A stretch of 64,000 nucleotides of DNA, taken from contig NZ_BJNW01000011.1 of assembly GCF_006539885.1 (NCBI RefSeq), positions 40,531-104,530 on the forward strand, read 5' to 3'. Below, piece by piece: positions 37,502 through 47,042 of this stretch; the first letter of the stretch is position 1, and every line of letters begins with the position of its first letter. Both the position numbers and the translations under genes were made by a program. Source of the DNA: Kocuria varians. Lineage in GTDB: Bacteria; Actinomycetota; Actinomycetes; Actinomycetales; Micrococcaceae. The notes beneath the pieces were generated by a model. The model saw only the letters and a list, made by a program, of their open reading frames with translations. It did no database searches and was not told the DNA's origin.

Positions 37502-38868
37502 GCGGCGCCCAGGAGCACGAGAACTTCACCTCGGTGGAGGACCTGTACCAGTACCTGCTGGGGCGCGCGCCCGAGGAGGCCATGGCACCGCGGCTCGACG
37601 CCGTGCAGCTCGCCGTGGACGCCCTCGGGGACCCGCACCGCAGCGCGCCGGTGGTGCACGTGACCGGGACCAACGGCAAGACCTCGACCGCACGCATGGT
37701 CGAGTCCCTGCTGCTCGCCCACGACCTGCGGGTGGGGCGCTACACGAGCCCCCACCTGGACCGCGTGACCGAGCGGATCAGCATCGACGGCGAGCCCGTG
37801 GCGGACGAGACGTTCCTGCGGATCTACTCCGAGATCGCCCCGTACCTGGACCTCGTGGACCGCCACCTGGACTCCGACGGTGCCCCGCGGCTGACCTACT
37901 TCGAGATCCTCACCGTCCTCGCGTTCGCCGTCTTCGCGGACGAGCCCGTGGACGTCATGGTGCTCGAGGTGGGCATGGGCGGGTCCTGGGACGCCACCAA
38001 CGTGGCCGACGCCGCGGTCTCCGTGGTCACTCCCATCGACCTCGACCACACGGACCGCCTGGGCGAGACCGTGGAGGAGATCGCGGGGGAGAAGTCCGGG
38101 ATCATCAAGCAGGGAGGCTTCCTGGTCAGCGCCGCGCAGCAGCCCGGTGCCGCCCAGGTGCTGCTCGAGCGCGCGACCGAGCTCTCCGACCCGTTCCGCT
38201 TCGAGGGCGTCGAGTTCTGGGTGGCCGAGCGCTCCACCGCGGTGGGCGGACAGGTCATCACCGTGCAGGGCCTCGCCGCCCGCTACGAGGACCTCATGCT
38301 CCCGCTGTTCGGCGCGCACCAGGCGCAGAACGCCGCGGTGGCGCTCGCCGCCGTGGAGGCGCTGCTGGGAGGTGGCGAGAAGCCGCTGAACCAGGAGCTC
38401 GTGGTCGCGGGCCTCGGGGCCGTGGCCTCGCCCGGCCGCCTGGAGCTCGTGCGCACGGCCCCGCCCGTGCTGCTCGACGCCGCCCACAACCCGCACGGTC
38501 TGCTCGCCTCCGCGGGCGCGCTGCGCGAGGCGTTCACGTTCTCCAAGCTGAACCTCGTGGTCGGCGTGCTGCAGGACAAGGACTCGGAGGCGATGTTCCG
38601 CGTGCTCGCGGACGAGTACCGGGAGGTGGCCGTGGAGCTGTGGTGCACCCGCTCCCACTCGCCACGTGCGATGGACCCGGAGGAGCTCGCGGAGATCGCC
38701 GTGGACATGGGCTTCGACGAGGACGTGGTGCACGTGGCACCCCGGCTCGACGACGCCTGCTCCGCCGCGATCCAGGACGCCGCGGACCGCCACGCCAACG
38801 ACGGCGCCGTGCTGATCACCGGCTCCGTGACCGTGGTGGGTGAAGCGCGTGCCCTGCTCGGCCTCTGA
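37498..38868 (+). CDS. folC: Folylpolyglutamate / dihydrofolate synthase
   Basis: ATP-dependent ligase that adds glutamate to dihydropteroate and/or polyglutamate tails to folates, 456 residues. Motifs: P-loop [21 protein letters not shown], the [17 protein letters not shown] segment, [33 protein letters not shown] with the conserved metal-binding residues, and the C-terminal [21 protein letters not shown] 37498 overlaps the ileS stop (ATGA), so translation is coupled. A DUF4233 gene follows after 30 bases, the usual actinobacterial neighbour. Confidence 0.95.
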   Translation: MSGAQEHENFTSVEDLYQYLLGRAPEEAMAPRLDAVQLAVDALGDPHRSAPVVHVTGTNGKTSTARMVESLLLAHDLRVGRYTSPHLDRVTERISIDGEPVADETFLRIYSEIAPYLDLVDRHLDSDGAPRLTYFEILTVLAFAVFADEPVDVMVLEVGMGGSWDATNVADAAVSVVTPIDLDHTDRLGETVEEIAGEKSGIIKQGGFLVSAAQQPGAAQVLLERATELSDPFRFEGVEFWVAERSTAVGGQVITVQGLAARYEDLMLPLFGAHQAQNAAVALAAVEALLGGGEKPLNQELVVAGLGAVASPGRLELVRTAPPVLLDAAHNPHGLLASAGALREAFTFSKLNLVVGVLQDKDSEAMFRVLADEYREVAVELWCTRSHSPRAMDPEELAEIAVDMGFDEDVVHVAPRLDDACSAAIQDAADRHANDGAVLITGSVTVVGEARALLGL

Positions 38869-38898
38869 CCCCCACCGCGCACCCCTGAAAGGAACCGC

Positions 38899-39357
38899 AT
38901 GGCCCGCATGACCAAGGCGCAGCGTGAATGGCGCCCCGGCCGCCCCAAAAAGAAGGGCTCCGTGAAGACGATGTTCGCCTCGAGCGTGCTGAGCATCGAG
39001 GCCTTCATCGTGTTCTTCGCGGGGCTCGCCGCCTACGGACTCGTGGCGCGGGACTGGAGCACCCCGGGGAAGATCTGGCTCATGGTGGGTGCCGTGGTGC
39101 TCGCCGTGGTGTTCGTCATGGCGTGCGCCGTGCTGCGCAGGCCCTGGGGCTACGCCTTCGGGTGGGTGCTGCAGATCGTCCTGATCGCTACGGGCTTCCT
39201 GGTCCCGGCGATGTTCGGCGTGGGCCTCATGTGCGCCCTGGCCTGGTGGTACGCCGTGGTCAAGGGCGGGAGCATGGACCGCGAGAACGCGCAGCGGGCC
39301 GAGGAGCAGCGGCGCTGGGACGAGGAGCACGACGGAGCGGAGTCGGCCCAGGGCTGA
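38899..39357 (+). CDS. DUF4233 membrane protein
   Basis: Small membrane protein of 152 residues with about four hydrophobic helices (LSIEAFIVFFAGLAAYGLV; IWLMVGAVVLAVVFVMACAV; FGWVLQIVLIATGFLVPAM; GVGLMCALAWWYAVV), a basic N-terminus (KAQREWRPGRPKKKGS) and an acidic cytoplasmic tail. It belongs to the DUF4233 family, found next to folC in many actinobacteria; its function is unknown. ATG 38899 follows GAAAGGA. Confidence 0.85.
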   Translation: MARMTKAQREWRPGRPKKKGSVKTMFASSVLSIEAFIVFFAGLAAYGLVARDWSTPGKIWLMVGAVVLAVVFVMACAVLRRPWGYAFGWVLQIVLIATGFLVPAMFGVGLMCALAWWYAVVKGGSMDRENAQRAEEQRRWDEEHDGAESAQG

Positions 39358-39489
39358 GCCGTTCCACCGGGCCCCGGCCGATAGGCTCGTGCCGAACCCA
39401 GGGTCCCCGCACGGGAGCCCCGACACCAGGGTTCCGCGCGGGGCCGAGAGCAACAACCAGTGAAAGCACCGAACAGCAAGGAGAACCAC

Positions 39490-39903
39490 ATGACGCAGCG
39501 CACCCTCGTCCTCGTGAAGCCGGACGGCGTCCAGCGAGGACTCACGGGCCAGATCCTCGCCCGCATCGAGGCCAAGGGCTACACCCTGGCTGAGCTCAAG
39601 CGCGTCACAGCGACCCGGGAGGTCCTGGAGCAGCACTATGCGGAGCACCAGGGCAAGCCGTTCTTCGAGCCGCTCGTGGAGTTCATGATGTCCGGGCCCG
39701 TGGTGGCCGCGGTCGTCGAGGGCGACCGCGTGATCGAGGGCTTCCGCAGCCTCGCCGGTGCGACCGAGCCCACCACTGCCGCGCCCGGCACCATCCGCGG
39801 CGACCTCGGCCGTGACTGGGGCGAGAAGGTCCAGAAGAACCTGGTGCACGGATCGGACTCTCCGGAGTCCGCCGAGCGCGAGATCGGCATCTGGTTCGGC
39901 TGA
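39490..39903 (+). CDS. ndk: Nucleoside diphosphate kinase
   Basis: Transfers the gamma-phosphate between nucleoside triphosphates and diphosphates through a phosphohistidine. The 137-residue protein has [19 protein letters not shown], the active-site [15 protein letters not shown] with the catalytic His and the terminal IGIWFG. ATG 39490 follows CAAGGAGAA. It ends the ileS-folC-DUF4233-ndk run, closed by a long hairpin at 39919. Confidence 0.97.
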   Translation: MTQRTLVLVKPDGVQRGLTGQILARIEAKGYTLAELKRVTATREVLEQHYAEHQGKPFFEPLVEFMMSGPVVAAVVEGDRVIEGFRSLAGATEPTTAAPGTIRGDLGRDWGEKVQKNLVHGSDSPESAEREIGIWFG

Positions 39904-39918
39904 GCCGCAGACCGTACG

Positions 39919-39969
39919 ACGACGACGGCGCGCCGCCACCTTCCAGAGGTGACGGCGCGCCGTCGTCGT
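39919..39969 (+). terminator. 17-bp hairpin after ndk
   Basis: Arms 39919-39935 and 39953-39969 (ACGACGACGGCGCGCCG and complement) pair perfectly, and an inner CACC/GGTG extends the stem. No strong U-tract. It probably terminates ndk and may also serve the convergent VKOR gene. Confidence 0.8.
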
Positions 39970-40055
39970 GTGCCGGGTTCCAGGACCCTGGCCCTGGCCC
40001 GGGGCCCGTCCCGGAGGAGCGAATCCGTGACGCCGAGCCCGCGGTCCGGGAGAAC

Positions 40056-40700
40056 TCAGGCGAAGATGACCGTGGAGAAGCGCACGGCAATCACGCCGAA
40101 GACGATCACCAGGGCACCGACCGCGCTGAGCCACGCCCACGCGGAGAGCCCCGCGTCCGTGTCCCGACCGGCGGTGCCGAAGATCCCGGCGCGCCGCATG
40201 CGGGCGGTCGTGTGGGCGAGCAGCACCGTCTGGGCGCACCACACGACCATGCAGTAGAGGCACAGGGCGTTGATGTGGAACGTGGTCTGCCACCACAGCC
40301 ACAGGGTGAAGACCGAGCCCGCGGCGATCCCGAGCCACAGCAGCACCCAGTACCAGCGGGCGAAGCGCGCCCCGGCCAGGACGCCCAGGGCCACGGCGGC
40401 CACCACGGCGTAGGCCACGATCCCGATGAACGGGTTGGGGAAGCCGAAGAGCTCCGCCTGGGGGGTGCGCATCACGGTGCCGCACGAGAGCCACGCGTTG
40501 ATGTCGCAGCTCGTGCGATGGCCGGCGTCCTGGAAGATCGCGAGCCGCTCGGCGACGAGAACGGCGGAGGCCGCGAAGCCCACCACGCAGCACACCAGGG
40601 CGAGGACGGCCCACGAGCGGTCGGTGCGGGTGACCGGTGCGGGCGGCGCGGCGCCGTCGTGAGTGGCAGGGGCGGGGGGAACCGTGGTTGAAGAGCTCAC
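40056..40700 (-). CDS. Vitamin K epoxide reductase (VKOR) family protein
   Basis: Integral membrane quinone reductase that re-oxidises the periplasmic disulfide-forming system in actinobacteria. The 214-residue protein has about five membrane helices, the loop cysteines in TSCDINAWLSCGTVM and the quinone-proximal active site LCLYCMVVW (CxxC). The GTG at 40700 is chosen because TACGAT lies seven bases upstream, giving a leaderless transcript; the in-frame start at 40799 would add a basic, non-conserved extension. No DsbA partner is next to it. Convergent with ndk. Confidence 0.88.
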   Translation of the reverse strand: MSSSTTVPPAPATHDGAAPPAPVTRTDRSWAVLALVCCVVGFAASAVLVAERLAIFQDAGHRTSCDINAWLSCGTVMRTPQAELFGFPNPFIGIVAYAVVAAVALGVLAGARFARWYWVLLWLGIAAGSVFTLWLWWQTTFHINALCLYCMVVWCAQTVLLAHTTARMRRAGIFGTAGRDTDAGLSAWAWLSAVGALVIVFGVIAVRFSTVIFA

Positions 40701-41147
40701 GCGCCCGATCGTAGACCACGGGTCCGGGTGCCGCCCGGGTGCGCCGCGACCCCCGCGACGCCGTGTGACGGGCACGAGGCTCCGGCCCGGGGCGGACATG
40801 TGGCCTGGACCACCGGGAATGTGCGGTGACGGGGGACGACTGTGAGATACTGCAAGCGGTCGGACCTCAGCCGCACTTGAGGACCCGGCCCGGCAGGAGC
40901 ACCGATCGTCATCGGCGCGGACCCGCGGCTCTCAGAGGATCGAGCGCGTCCGCACCGTGCAAGTCCGCGGTCCACAGGGCCCAGCGGCTCGGTCATCCGC
41001 CGGCCCGTGGACGGCGCGCGTCACACACGCCGCGCCCTCGGGTACGAACTCGACTTCCGGCGGCCGCGTGGAGAACACCGGCTCGACCGACCGAGCACAC
41101 CTCGGGCCCGGGTGCGGGCGGTGCCCCGAGCAGGAGCACAACCACAC
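40701..41147 (+). other. Long leader region of the RNase E/G gene
   Basis: About 300 bases upstream of the RNase gene carry no convincing ORF. A -10-like GATACT occurs at 40846-40851, so the 5' untranslated region may be close to 290 nt. Long leaders of RNase E genes mediate autoregulation in other bacteria. AGGAG precedes ATG 41148 by 12 bases. The upstream part holds the VKOR promoter. Confidence 0.45.
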
Positions 41148-44100
41148 ATGGAATCTGAGCAGGACAACTCCCAGTCCCCCCTGGAGGCCGCGGTCTCCGC
41201 ACCGTTCGAGGGCGAGTCCGCCGCGGCACCGGAGACGACGCCGGGTGTCGCGGACGACGCCGCCGCAGTGGCCTCCGCCGCCCCGGGCCACGACGGCGCG
41301 GCCGAGCAGAACGTCGCCGAGCAGAACTCGGTCGAGCAGAGCGCCGCCGAGTCCGGGACGACCCCGGAGAACGCCCCCGCGGCCGAGGGCACCGAGGCCG
41401 GCGCCCAGGACGCCGCCGAGGAGACGACGGGGGAGACCCCCGCTGCCGAGCAGGACGCCACGGAGACCGTCGAGGTCGTCGAGAGCGTGAGCGTGGAGGT
41501 CACCGAGGAGACCGAGCCCCCCACGCAGGAGGACTTCGGTGCCTTCGGCCCGGGCGCGTCGCTGATGTTCCACGCACCGGACCCGGACGAGATCCGCAAG
41601 GCCGCGGAGGCACAGGCCGCGCGCCAGCGCGAGGCCGCCCAGGAGCGCGAGTCCAAGCGTGAGGCCTCGCGAGGCCACGAGGACGACGACGAGTCCGGCA
41701 GCGTCTCCAGCAAGCGGCGCCGGCGGCGTCGTCGCGGTGACGAGGACATGGAGCTCGTGGACGAGTCCGACGGCTCCGTGACCCGGGTGCGCGCCCCGCG
41801 CGGCGCGTCCGAGGGAACGGGCCCCGACGAGGTGACCGGCGTCAAGGGCTCCACGCGCCTGGAGGCCAAGCGCCAGCGGCGCCGTGAGTCCCGCCAGTTC
41901 GGGCGCAAGCGCCACGTCATCACCGAGGCCGAGTTCCTCGCGCGCCGCGAGTCCGTGGAGCGCAAGATGATCGTGCGCCAGAAGGAAAACCGGATCCAGA
42001 TCGGTGTGCTGGAGGACGGCATCCTCGCCGAGCACTTCGTCTCCCACACGCAGCAGGACTCGCTGATCGGCAACGTCTACGTGGGCAAGGTGCAGAACGT
42101 GCTGCCCTCCATGGAGGCGGCGTTCGTGGACATCGGACGGGGTCGCAACGCGGTGCTCTACGCCGGCGAGGTGGATTGGGACGCGGCGGAGCTCGGCAAG
42201 AAGCCCCGCAAGATCGAGAACGCCCTGAAGTCCGGCGACACCGTCCTGGTGCAGGTCACCAAGGACCCCGTGGGCCACAAGGGCGCGCGCCTCACCAGCC
42301 AGGTCTCCCTGCCCGGGCGCTACCTCGTGTACGTCCCCGGCGGGTCCATGACCGGCATCTCCCGCAAGCTCCCGGACGTGGAGCGCCAGCGCCTGAAGAA
42401 GATCCTCAAGGACCGGCTGCCCGAGGGTGCCGGCGTGATCGTGCGCACGGCGGCGGAGGGCGCCTCGGAGACCGAGCTGACCAACGACATCAACCGGCTG
42501 CGCTCGCAGTGGGAGCAGATCCAGGAGAAGGCCAAGTCCACCAAGACCCTGGCCCCGGAGATGCTCTACGCCGAGCCGGATCTGACCATCAAGACCGTGC
42601 GCGACGTCTTCAACGAGGACTTCACCGCCATGGTCGTGCAGGGCGATCAGGCCTGGGACAACATCGAGGCCTACGTGACCTACGTGGCCCCGGACCTGCT
42701 GGACCGGCTGCAGCGCTGGACCGAGGACGGCGACCTCTTCGAGCACATGCGCGTGGAGGAGCAGATCCAGAAGGCGCTCGAGCGCAAGGTCCTCCTGCCC
42801 TCCGGCGGCTCCCTGGTGATCGACCGCACCGAGGCCATGACCGTGGTGGACGTCAACACCGGCAAGTTCACCGGCTCCGGCGGCAACCTCGAGGAGACGG
42901 TCACCAAAAACAACCTGGAGGCCGCCGAGGAGATCGTGCGCCAGCTGCGGCTGCGGGACATCGGCGGGATCATCGTGGTCGACTTCATCGACATGGTGCT
43001 CGAGTCCAACCGGGACCTCGTCCTGCGCCGGCTCGTGGAGTGCCTGGGCCGGGACCGCACCAAGCACCAGGTGGCGGAGGTGACCTCCCTGGGTCTCGTG
43101 CAGATGACGCGAAAGCGCATGGGCACGGGGCTGCTGGAGGTCTTCTCGGAGCCGTGCGAGGAGTGCGCGGGCCGCGGCGTCGTCGTCCACGACCACCCGC
43201 TCAAGGGCCGCACGGGCGCGGCTCCCACCGACCAGCGCGGCAACCGCAACGACCGCAAGCGCTCGCGCGGCGGCAAGCAGCAGAACAACAACCAGCAGCA
43301 GGACCGGTCCAAGTCCTCGTCCTCGAACCGCGGCAACGGCGGCGAGGAGCCGAACCAGGCGCGGGTCGAGGCCACGCGCACGGCGTTCGCCAACATTGCC
43401 GCAGCCTCCTCCCACGAGGACGACGCCGCGCAGCACGGTTCCGCAGAGAACGGTTCCGGTCAGCACGGGGCCGGGCAGAACGGCACCGCCCAGGACTCCG
43501 ACGGCGCCCAGCAGGGCGGCCAGGAGAACCGGCACGGCGGAGACGGCTCCGGCGAGAACTCCCACGGCGAGTCCGAGGGTGGCCGCCGTCGCAAGAAGCG
43601 CCGCGGCAAGCGCAGCCGCGGCCGCGCCCAGCAGGACGAGAACGGTGCTGGCCAGGACGACTCCCGGCAGGACGACTCCGCGGAGGGCGGCGAGTCCGCT
43701 GAGGCCTCGGAGAACTCTTCGAGCCTGACGATCCACGGCGAGGTCATCGAGCTGCCGCAGGGCCAGTCCGGCCGAGGACGCTCCCGCGGTGAACGTTCCG
43801 GTCGCAACCGCTCCGAGGTGGACCAGGCGGACGGCTCGCAGGAGTCCCTGTCCCTGGACTCGCTGACGGCGGCCTTCACGGAGGGCTCCTCCGGGGAGTC
43901 CGAGACCACCTCGCGTCCCCGCGGACGCGGCAGGAGCAGGCGCGCCACGGCTCCCGCGACCGGGACGTCCCGCTCCCAGGGCTCGGCGGAGGCGTCCGGT
44001 TCGCGTGAGGACCGCGGCGCGGCCGCGGAACCGGCGCGCGCGGCGTCGTCATCCGCTCCCGCGCAGCAGGCTCCCGCGGAGGCCCCGGCCGCCCCGGCCC

Positions 44101-44330
44101 GGCGCCGTCGTGGCTCGCGCCGCGCGGTGGCCCCGGCCGCCGCGCCGGGCACCGCCAGTGTCACGCGCCGCGAGTACGACGCCCAGAGCGCGACCGTCTC
44201 CCGGTTCACCGCGGAGGCGAGCACCGCGAAGACCGTGAGCACGGACGGTCAGCCCACCGTGGTGGGCGTGGGCGTGAAGGCGCAGGACATCACGATGACC
44301 CGCAAGGCCGAGTCCCGCAAGGACGACTGA
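41148..44330 (+). CDS. rne: Ribonuclease E/G family endoribonuclease
   Basis: Single-strand-specific endoribonuclease for rRNA maturation and mRNA decay, 1060 residues. The catalytic core is central: S1 domain near residue 285 (ENRIQIGVLEDG, IGNVYVGKVQNVLPSMEAAF), the 5'-sensor/DNase-like part with the magnesium site (MTVVDVNTGKF, IIVVDFIDMV) and the Zn-link cysteines in CEECAGRG near residue 670. It is flanked by long disordered arms: an acidic Glu/Ala-rich N-terminus of ~250 residues and a C-terminus with Gln/Asn/Gly/His-rich and Arg-rich stretches (RGRAQQDENG, RRRRGSRRAV-like), typical of actinobacterial RNase E. ATG 41148 is used. Confidence 0.94.
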   Translation: MESEQDNSQSPLEAAVSAPFEGESAAAPETTPGVADDAAAVASAAPGHDGAAEQNVAEQNSVEQSAAESGTTPENAPAAEGTEAGAQDAAEETTGETPAAEQDATETVEVVESVSVEVTEETEPPTQEDFGAFGPGASLMFHAPDPDEIRKAAEAQAARQREAAQERESKREASRGHEDDDESGSVSSKRRRRRRRGDEDMELVDESDGSVTRVRAPRGASEGTGPDEVTGVKGSTRLEAKRQRRRESRQFGRKRHVITEAEFLARRESVERKMIVRQKENRIQIGVLEDGILAEHFVSHTQQDSLIGNVYVGKVQNVLPSMEAAFVDIGRGRNAVLYAGEVDWDAAELGKKPRKIENALKSGDTVLVQVTKDPVGHKGARLTSQVSLPGRYLVYVPGGSMTGISRKLPDVERQRLKKILKDRLPEGAGVIVRTAAEGASETELTNDINRLRSQWEQIQEKAKSTKTLAPEMLYAEPDLTIKTVRDVFNEDFTAMVVQGDQAWDNIEAYVTYVAPDLLDRLQRWTEDGDLFEHMRVEEQIQKALERKVLLPSGGSLVIDRTEAMTVVDVNTGKFTGSGGNLEETVTKNNLEAAEEIVRQLRLRDIGGIIVVDFIDMVLESNRDLVLRRLVECLGRDRTKHQVAEVTSLGLVQMTRKRMGTGLLEVFSEPCEECAGRGVVVHDHPLKGRTGAAPTDQRGNRNDRKRSRGGKQQNNNQQQDRSKSSSSNRGNGGEEPNQARVEATRTAFANIAAASSHEDDAAQHGSAENGSGQHGAGQNGTAQDSDGAQQGGQENRHGGDGSGENSHGESEGGRRRKKRRGKRSRGRAQQDENGAGQDDSRQDDSAEGGESAEASENSSSLTIHGEVIELPQGQSGRGRSRGERSGRNRSEVDQADGSQESLSLDSLTAAFTEGSSGESETTSRPRGRGRSRRATAPATGTSRSQGSAEASGSREDRGAAAEPARAASSSAPAQQAPAEAPAAPARRRRGSRRAVAPAAAPGTASVTRREYDAQSATVSRFTAEASTAKTVSTDGQPTVVGVGVKAQDITMTRKAESRKDD

Positions 44331-44366
44331 GACTCGCGCGCCCCGGTGCGCGCGGTCACGAGCACG

Positions 44367-44410
44367 ATGCCACAGGGGCGTCCGGATCCGTCCGGGCGCC
44401 CCTGTGGCAT
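44367..44410 (+). terminator. 14-bp hairpin after the RNase E/G gene
   Basis: Arms ATGCCACAGGGGCG (44367-44380) and CGCCCCTGTGGCAT (44397-44410) are exact complements, with an inner TCCGGA/TCCGGG pairing. Its last bases overlap a -10-like CATGAT (44408-44413) for the downstream TPP riboswitch transcript. Confidence 0.82.
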
Positions 44411-44419
44411 GATCGGTGG

Positions 44420-44500
44420 TGCACACACGGGGTGCCGCGCAGCGCGGCTGAGAACACACCCGTCGAACCTGATCTAGCTCGTACTAGCGAAGGGATTGTC
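44420..44500 (+). promoter_or_regulatory. TPP riboswitch (THI-box)
   Basis: Contains the conserved blocks in order: ACGGGGTGC, GGCTGAGAACACACCC, GAACCTGATCTAG, GTACTAGCGAAGGGA. The AAGGGA at its 3' end is also the only Shine-Dalgarno for the GTG at 44501, so thiamine pyrophosphate binding should directly block translation initiation. Confidence 0.95.
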
Positions 44501-46045
44501 GTGAACACCACGCCCACGTCCGCCGTACCCCGCGTCCTCTCGATCGCCGGGACGGACCCCACCGGGGGCGCCGGCCACGCCGCGGACCTCAAGTCCATCG
44601 CCGCGATGGGCGGCTACGGGCTCAGCGTCGTCACCGCCGTGGTCGCGCAGAACACGCAGGGCGTGATCAGCGTGCACACCCCACCCGTGGACGTGCTGCG
44701 TGCGCAGCTGGAGGCAGTCTCGGACGACGTCGAGCTGGACGCCGTGAAGGTGGGCATGCTCGGCTTCGTGGACGTCATCGAGACGGTGGGGCTGTGGCTC
44801 GCCGCGGGGCATGCTCCGGTGGTCGTGATCGACCCCGTGATGGTGGCCACCGCCGGAGGTCGGCTGCTGCAGCCGGAGGCGGAGGAGGCCCTGCGCGGGC
44901 TGCTGCCGTACGCGGACCTCATCACGCCCAACCTGCCGGAGCTGGCCGTGCTGGCCCAGCGCCCCGTGGCCACCACCTGGGAGGAGGCCCTCGATCAGGG
45001 CCGCACCGTCGCGGACGCGTTCGACACCCGGGTGCTCGTCAAGGGCGGCCACCTGAGCGGGGACACCACGCCGGACGCCCTCGTGGTGCCCGGGACCGCC
45101 GAGCCGGTCGCGGAGTTCGGGGGAGCGCGCGTGGTGACCCGCAACACCCACGGCACCGGCTGCTCGCTCTCCTCGGCCGTGGCCACGGTGGTCGCACGCA
45201 CGGGGGACTGGGCCGGGGGGATCGGCACGGCGCGCGCGTGGCTGCGCGGCGCCCTGCGCACGGCGGACACCCTGCATGTGGGCCACGGCAACGGTCCGGT
45301 GCACCACATGCACCACGTCCAGGACCTCGTCACGGACCCCGCTTTCCTGGCCTCCGCGTGCGCGGAGGACGACGCCGCCGGGCCGCGCTTCACGGACGGG
45401 CTCTGGAACGACGCCGCCGAGATCCGCGAGCGGATCGGCGCCCTGGACTTCGTGCGGGGGCTGGGGGACGGCACCCTGGAGCGGGACGCGTTCGAGTGGT
45501 ACCTGGACCAGGACATGCAGTACCTCGAGTACTACTCCAAGGCCCTCGCCCTGCTGGCGGCCTCCGCTCCGGACGAGGACACGCGGGAGCACTTCGCCTC
45601 CGCAGCGGCTTCGATGGTCACCGCGGAGTCCGCGCTGCACCGCACGCGGCTCGCGGGCCGGGCACCGCAGCCGCCCTCGGAGGTCACCTTGTCCTACACG
45701 GACTTCCTGATGGCGCGCACGGGGCAGGAGAGCTTCGCCGTGGGTGCCGCCGCGATCCTGCCCTGCTACTGGCTGTACGCGCACGTGGGTGCCGAGCTCA
45801 CGGCACGTGCCCACGAGGTGGGCTGGGAGGGCCACCCGTACGCGGACTGGCTCGCCACCTACGACGACCCCGGCTTCCACGCGGCCACGGAGACCGTGCG
45901 CCGCGCGGTGGACCGGGCGGCCGCCAGGGCGGACCAGGCGACGCGGACGGCCATGCGGCGGGCGTTCCTGCGGGCCTGCCACCTGGAACTGGCGTTCTTC
46001 GCCCAGACCGCGGAGGGGACGGGCAGCGCGTCGCAAGTGGCGTGA
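44501..46045 (+). CDS. thiD: Hydroxymethylpyrimidine (phosphate) kinase fused to TenA-like thiaminase II
   Basis: Bifunctional thiamine biosynthesis/salvage protein, 514 residues. The N-terminal ~270 residues are ThiD, which phosphorylates HMP and HMP-P: IAGTDPTGGAGHAADLKSIAA, KVGMLG, VIDPVMVATAGGRLL, ITPNLPELAVL, LVKGGHLSGD, NTHGTGCSLSSA. Residues ~300-514 are TenA, which salvages pyrimidine from damaged thiamine: FEWYLDQDMQYLEYYSKAL, the catalytic cysteine in ILPCYWLYAHVG and the late glutamate in HLELAFF. GTG 44501 lies directly downstream of the TPP riboswitch, whose last block supplies its ribosome binding site. Confidence 0.95.
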   Translation: MNTTPTSAVPRVLSIAGTDPTGGAGHAADLKSIAAMGGYGLSVVTAVVAQNTQGVISVHTPPVDVLRAQLEAVSDDVELDAVKVGMLGFVDVIETVGLWLAAGHAPVVVIDPVMVATAGGRLLQPEAEEALRGLLPYADLITPNLPELAVLAQRPVATTWEEALDQGRTVADAFDTRVLVKGGHLSGDTTPDALVVPGTAEPVAEFGGARVVTRNTHGTGCSLSSAVATVVARTGDWAGGIGTARAWLRGALRTADTLHVGHGNGPVHHMHHVQDLVTDPAFLASACAEDDAAGPRFTDGLWNDAAEIRERIGALDFVRGLGDGTLERDAFEWYLDQDMQYLEYYSKALALLAASAPDEDTREHFASAAASMVTAESALHRTRLAGRAPQPPSEVTLSYTDFLMARTGQESFAVGAAAILPCYWLYAHVGAELTARAHEVGWEGHPYADWLATYDDPGFHAATETVRRAVDRAAARADQATRTAMRRAFLRACHLELAFFAQTAEGTGSASQVA

Positions 46046-46280
46046 CTTCCCCTCATCGGGTAGTCTGGGCTGTCGGTGCCGGGCATCGCTGTGCGTCATA
46101 TCCATTGAACCGCACGCGGGAACGGCACGCTCGGACGAACATCCTGTTCTGATGCGACAGCCATGCGCAACGCGGTCGGTCCTCGACCACCGCTGCGGGC
46201 TGACTCGACATTCGCAGCATCCAGGAGTCCGCCCGACCCACACACGTAGTCCATAGATGTCGAGAGAAGTGAGTTCCCAA
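46046..46280 (+). other. rplU leader region
   Basis: 235 bases between thiD-tenA and rplU. A -10-like TAGTCT lies at 46061-46066, giving a leader of about 210 nt before rplU. I see no terminator for thiD and no leader structure I can name; autogenous r-protein control is possible but not shown. Confidence 0.4.
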
Positions 46281-46592
46281 GTGGTGTACGCGATTGTCCG
46301 CGCAGGCGGCCGCCAGGAGAAGGTTTCCGTCGGAGACCTCGTGACCCTTGACCGCGTCGCCGGCGAGGCAGGCAGCACCGTAGAGCTTCCTGCGCTGCTG
46401 CTGGTCGATGGGGACAAGGTCACCTCCGACTCCAAGACCCTGGCCGACGTCAAGGTCACGGCCGAGATCATCGAGGACCTGCGCGGTCCCAAGATCTCGA
46501 TCATGAAGTACAAGAACAAGACCGGTTACAAGAAGCGCCAGGGTTTCCGCGCCGAACTGACCACGGTCAAGATCACCGGAATCGACGCCTGA
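46281..46592 (+). CDS. rplU: 50S ribosomal protein L21
   Basis: Large-subunit ribosomal protein, 103 residues. It has the standard N-terminus [18 protein letters not shown] and the C-terminal [24 protein letters not shown] block with TTVKITGI. I choose GTG 46281, which gives the canonical (M)VYAIV start; an in-frame ATG at 46257 would add eight residues and lacks a ribosome binding site. First gene of the L21-L27-Obg run. Confidence 0.96.
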   Translation: MVYAIVRAGGRQEKVSVGDLVTLDRVAGEAGSTVELPALLLVDGDKVTSDSKTLADVKVTAEIIEDLRGPKISIMKYKNKTGYKKRQGFRAELTTVKITGIDA

Positions 46593-46637
46593 GCGTCCCG
46601 GTCCCCCATACATTCCCAACGAAGGTAGGCACACACC

Positions 46638-46892
46638 ATGGCACACAAGAAGGGTGCGAGCTCCACTCGCAACGGCCGTGACTCCAACGCCCAGTACCTG
46701 GGCGTGAAGCGCTTCGGCGGCCAGTCCGTCAACGCCGGCGAGATCATCGTTCGCCAGCGCGGAACCCACTTCCACCCGGGCCTGAACATGGGCCGCGGCA
46801 AGGACGACACGCTGTTCGCCCTGGCCGCCGGTGTCGTCGAGTTCGGCACCCGCCGTGGCCGTCGCGTGGTCAACATCCAGACCGCCGAGTAG
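46638..46892 (+). CDS. rpmA: 50S ribosomal protein L27
   Basis: Large-subunit protein whose N-terminal tail reaches the peptidyl transferase centre; 84 residues, normal length. It starts [24 protein letters not shown] and contains [24 protein letters not shown]. There is no cleavable N-terminal extension as in Firmicutes. ATG 46638 follows GAAGGTAGG. It is 45 bases after rplU and ~150 bases before obgE. Confidence 0.97.
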   Translation: MAHKKGASSTRNGRDSNAQYLGVKRFGGQSVNAGEIIVRQRGTHFHPGLNMGRGKDDTLFALAAGVVEFGTRRGRRVVNIQTAE

Positions 46893-47042
46893 TCGGTTCT
46901 TTCGGACCTCAGGGTCCACCCGTTCCCGCCGAGTGCGGGGACGACCACTGGAGGGTGGGCGCTCTACGCGCTCACCCTCTAGTCTTTTCACCAGACACCC
47001 GGACCACCCGCCCCGCGGGTGACATCCACCCCGAGGAGCAGC

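Noticed and set aside
36559..40719. Very long - strand open frame (over 1300 codons), and similar ones at 244-2940, 2741-6460, 6652-8640, 34193-37408 and 40932-43736
   Set aside because: They are antisense shadows of well-supported genes in GC-rich DNA, with His/Arg/Gly/Val-rich low-complexity products and no family motifs.
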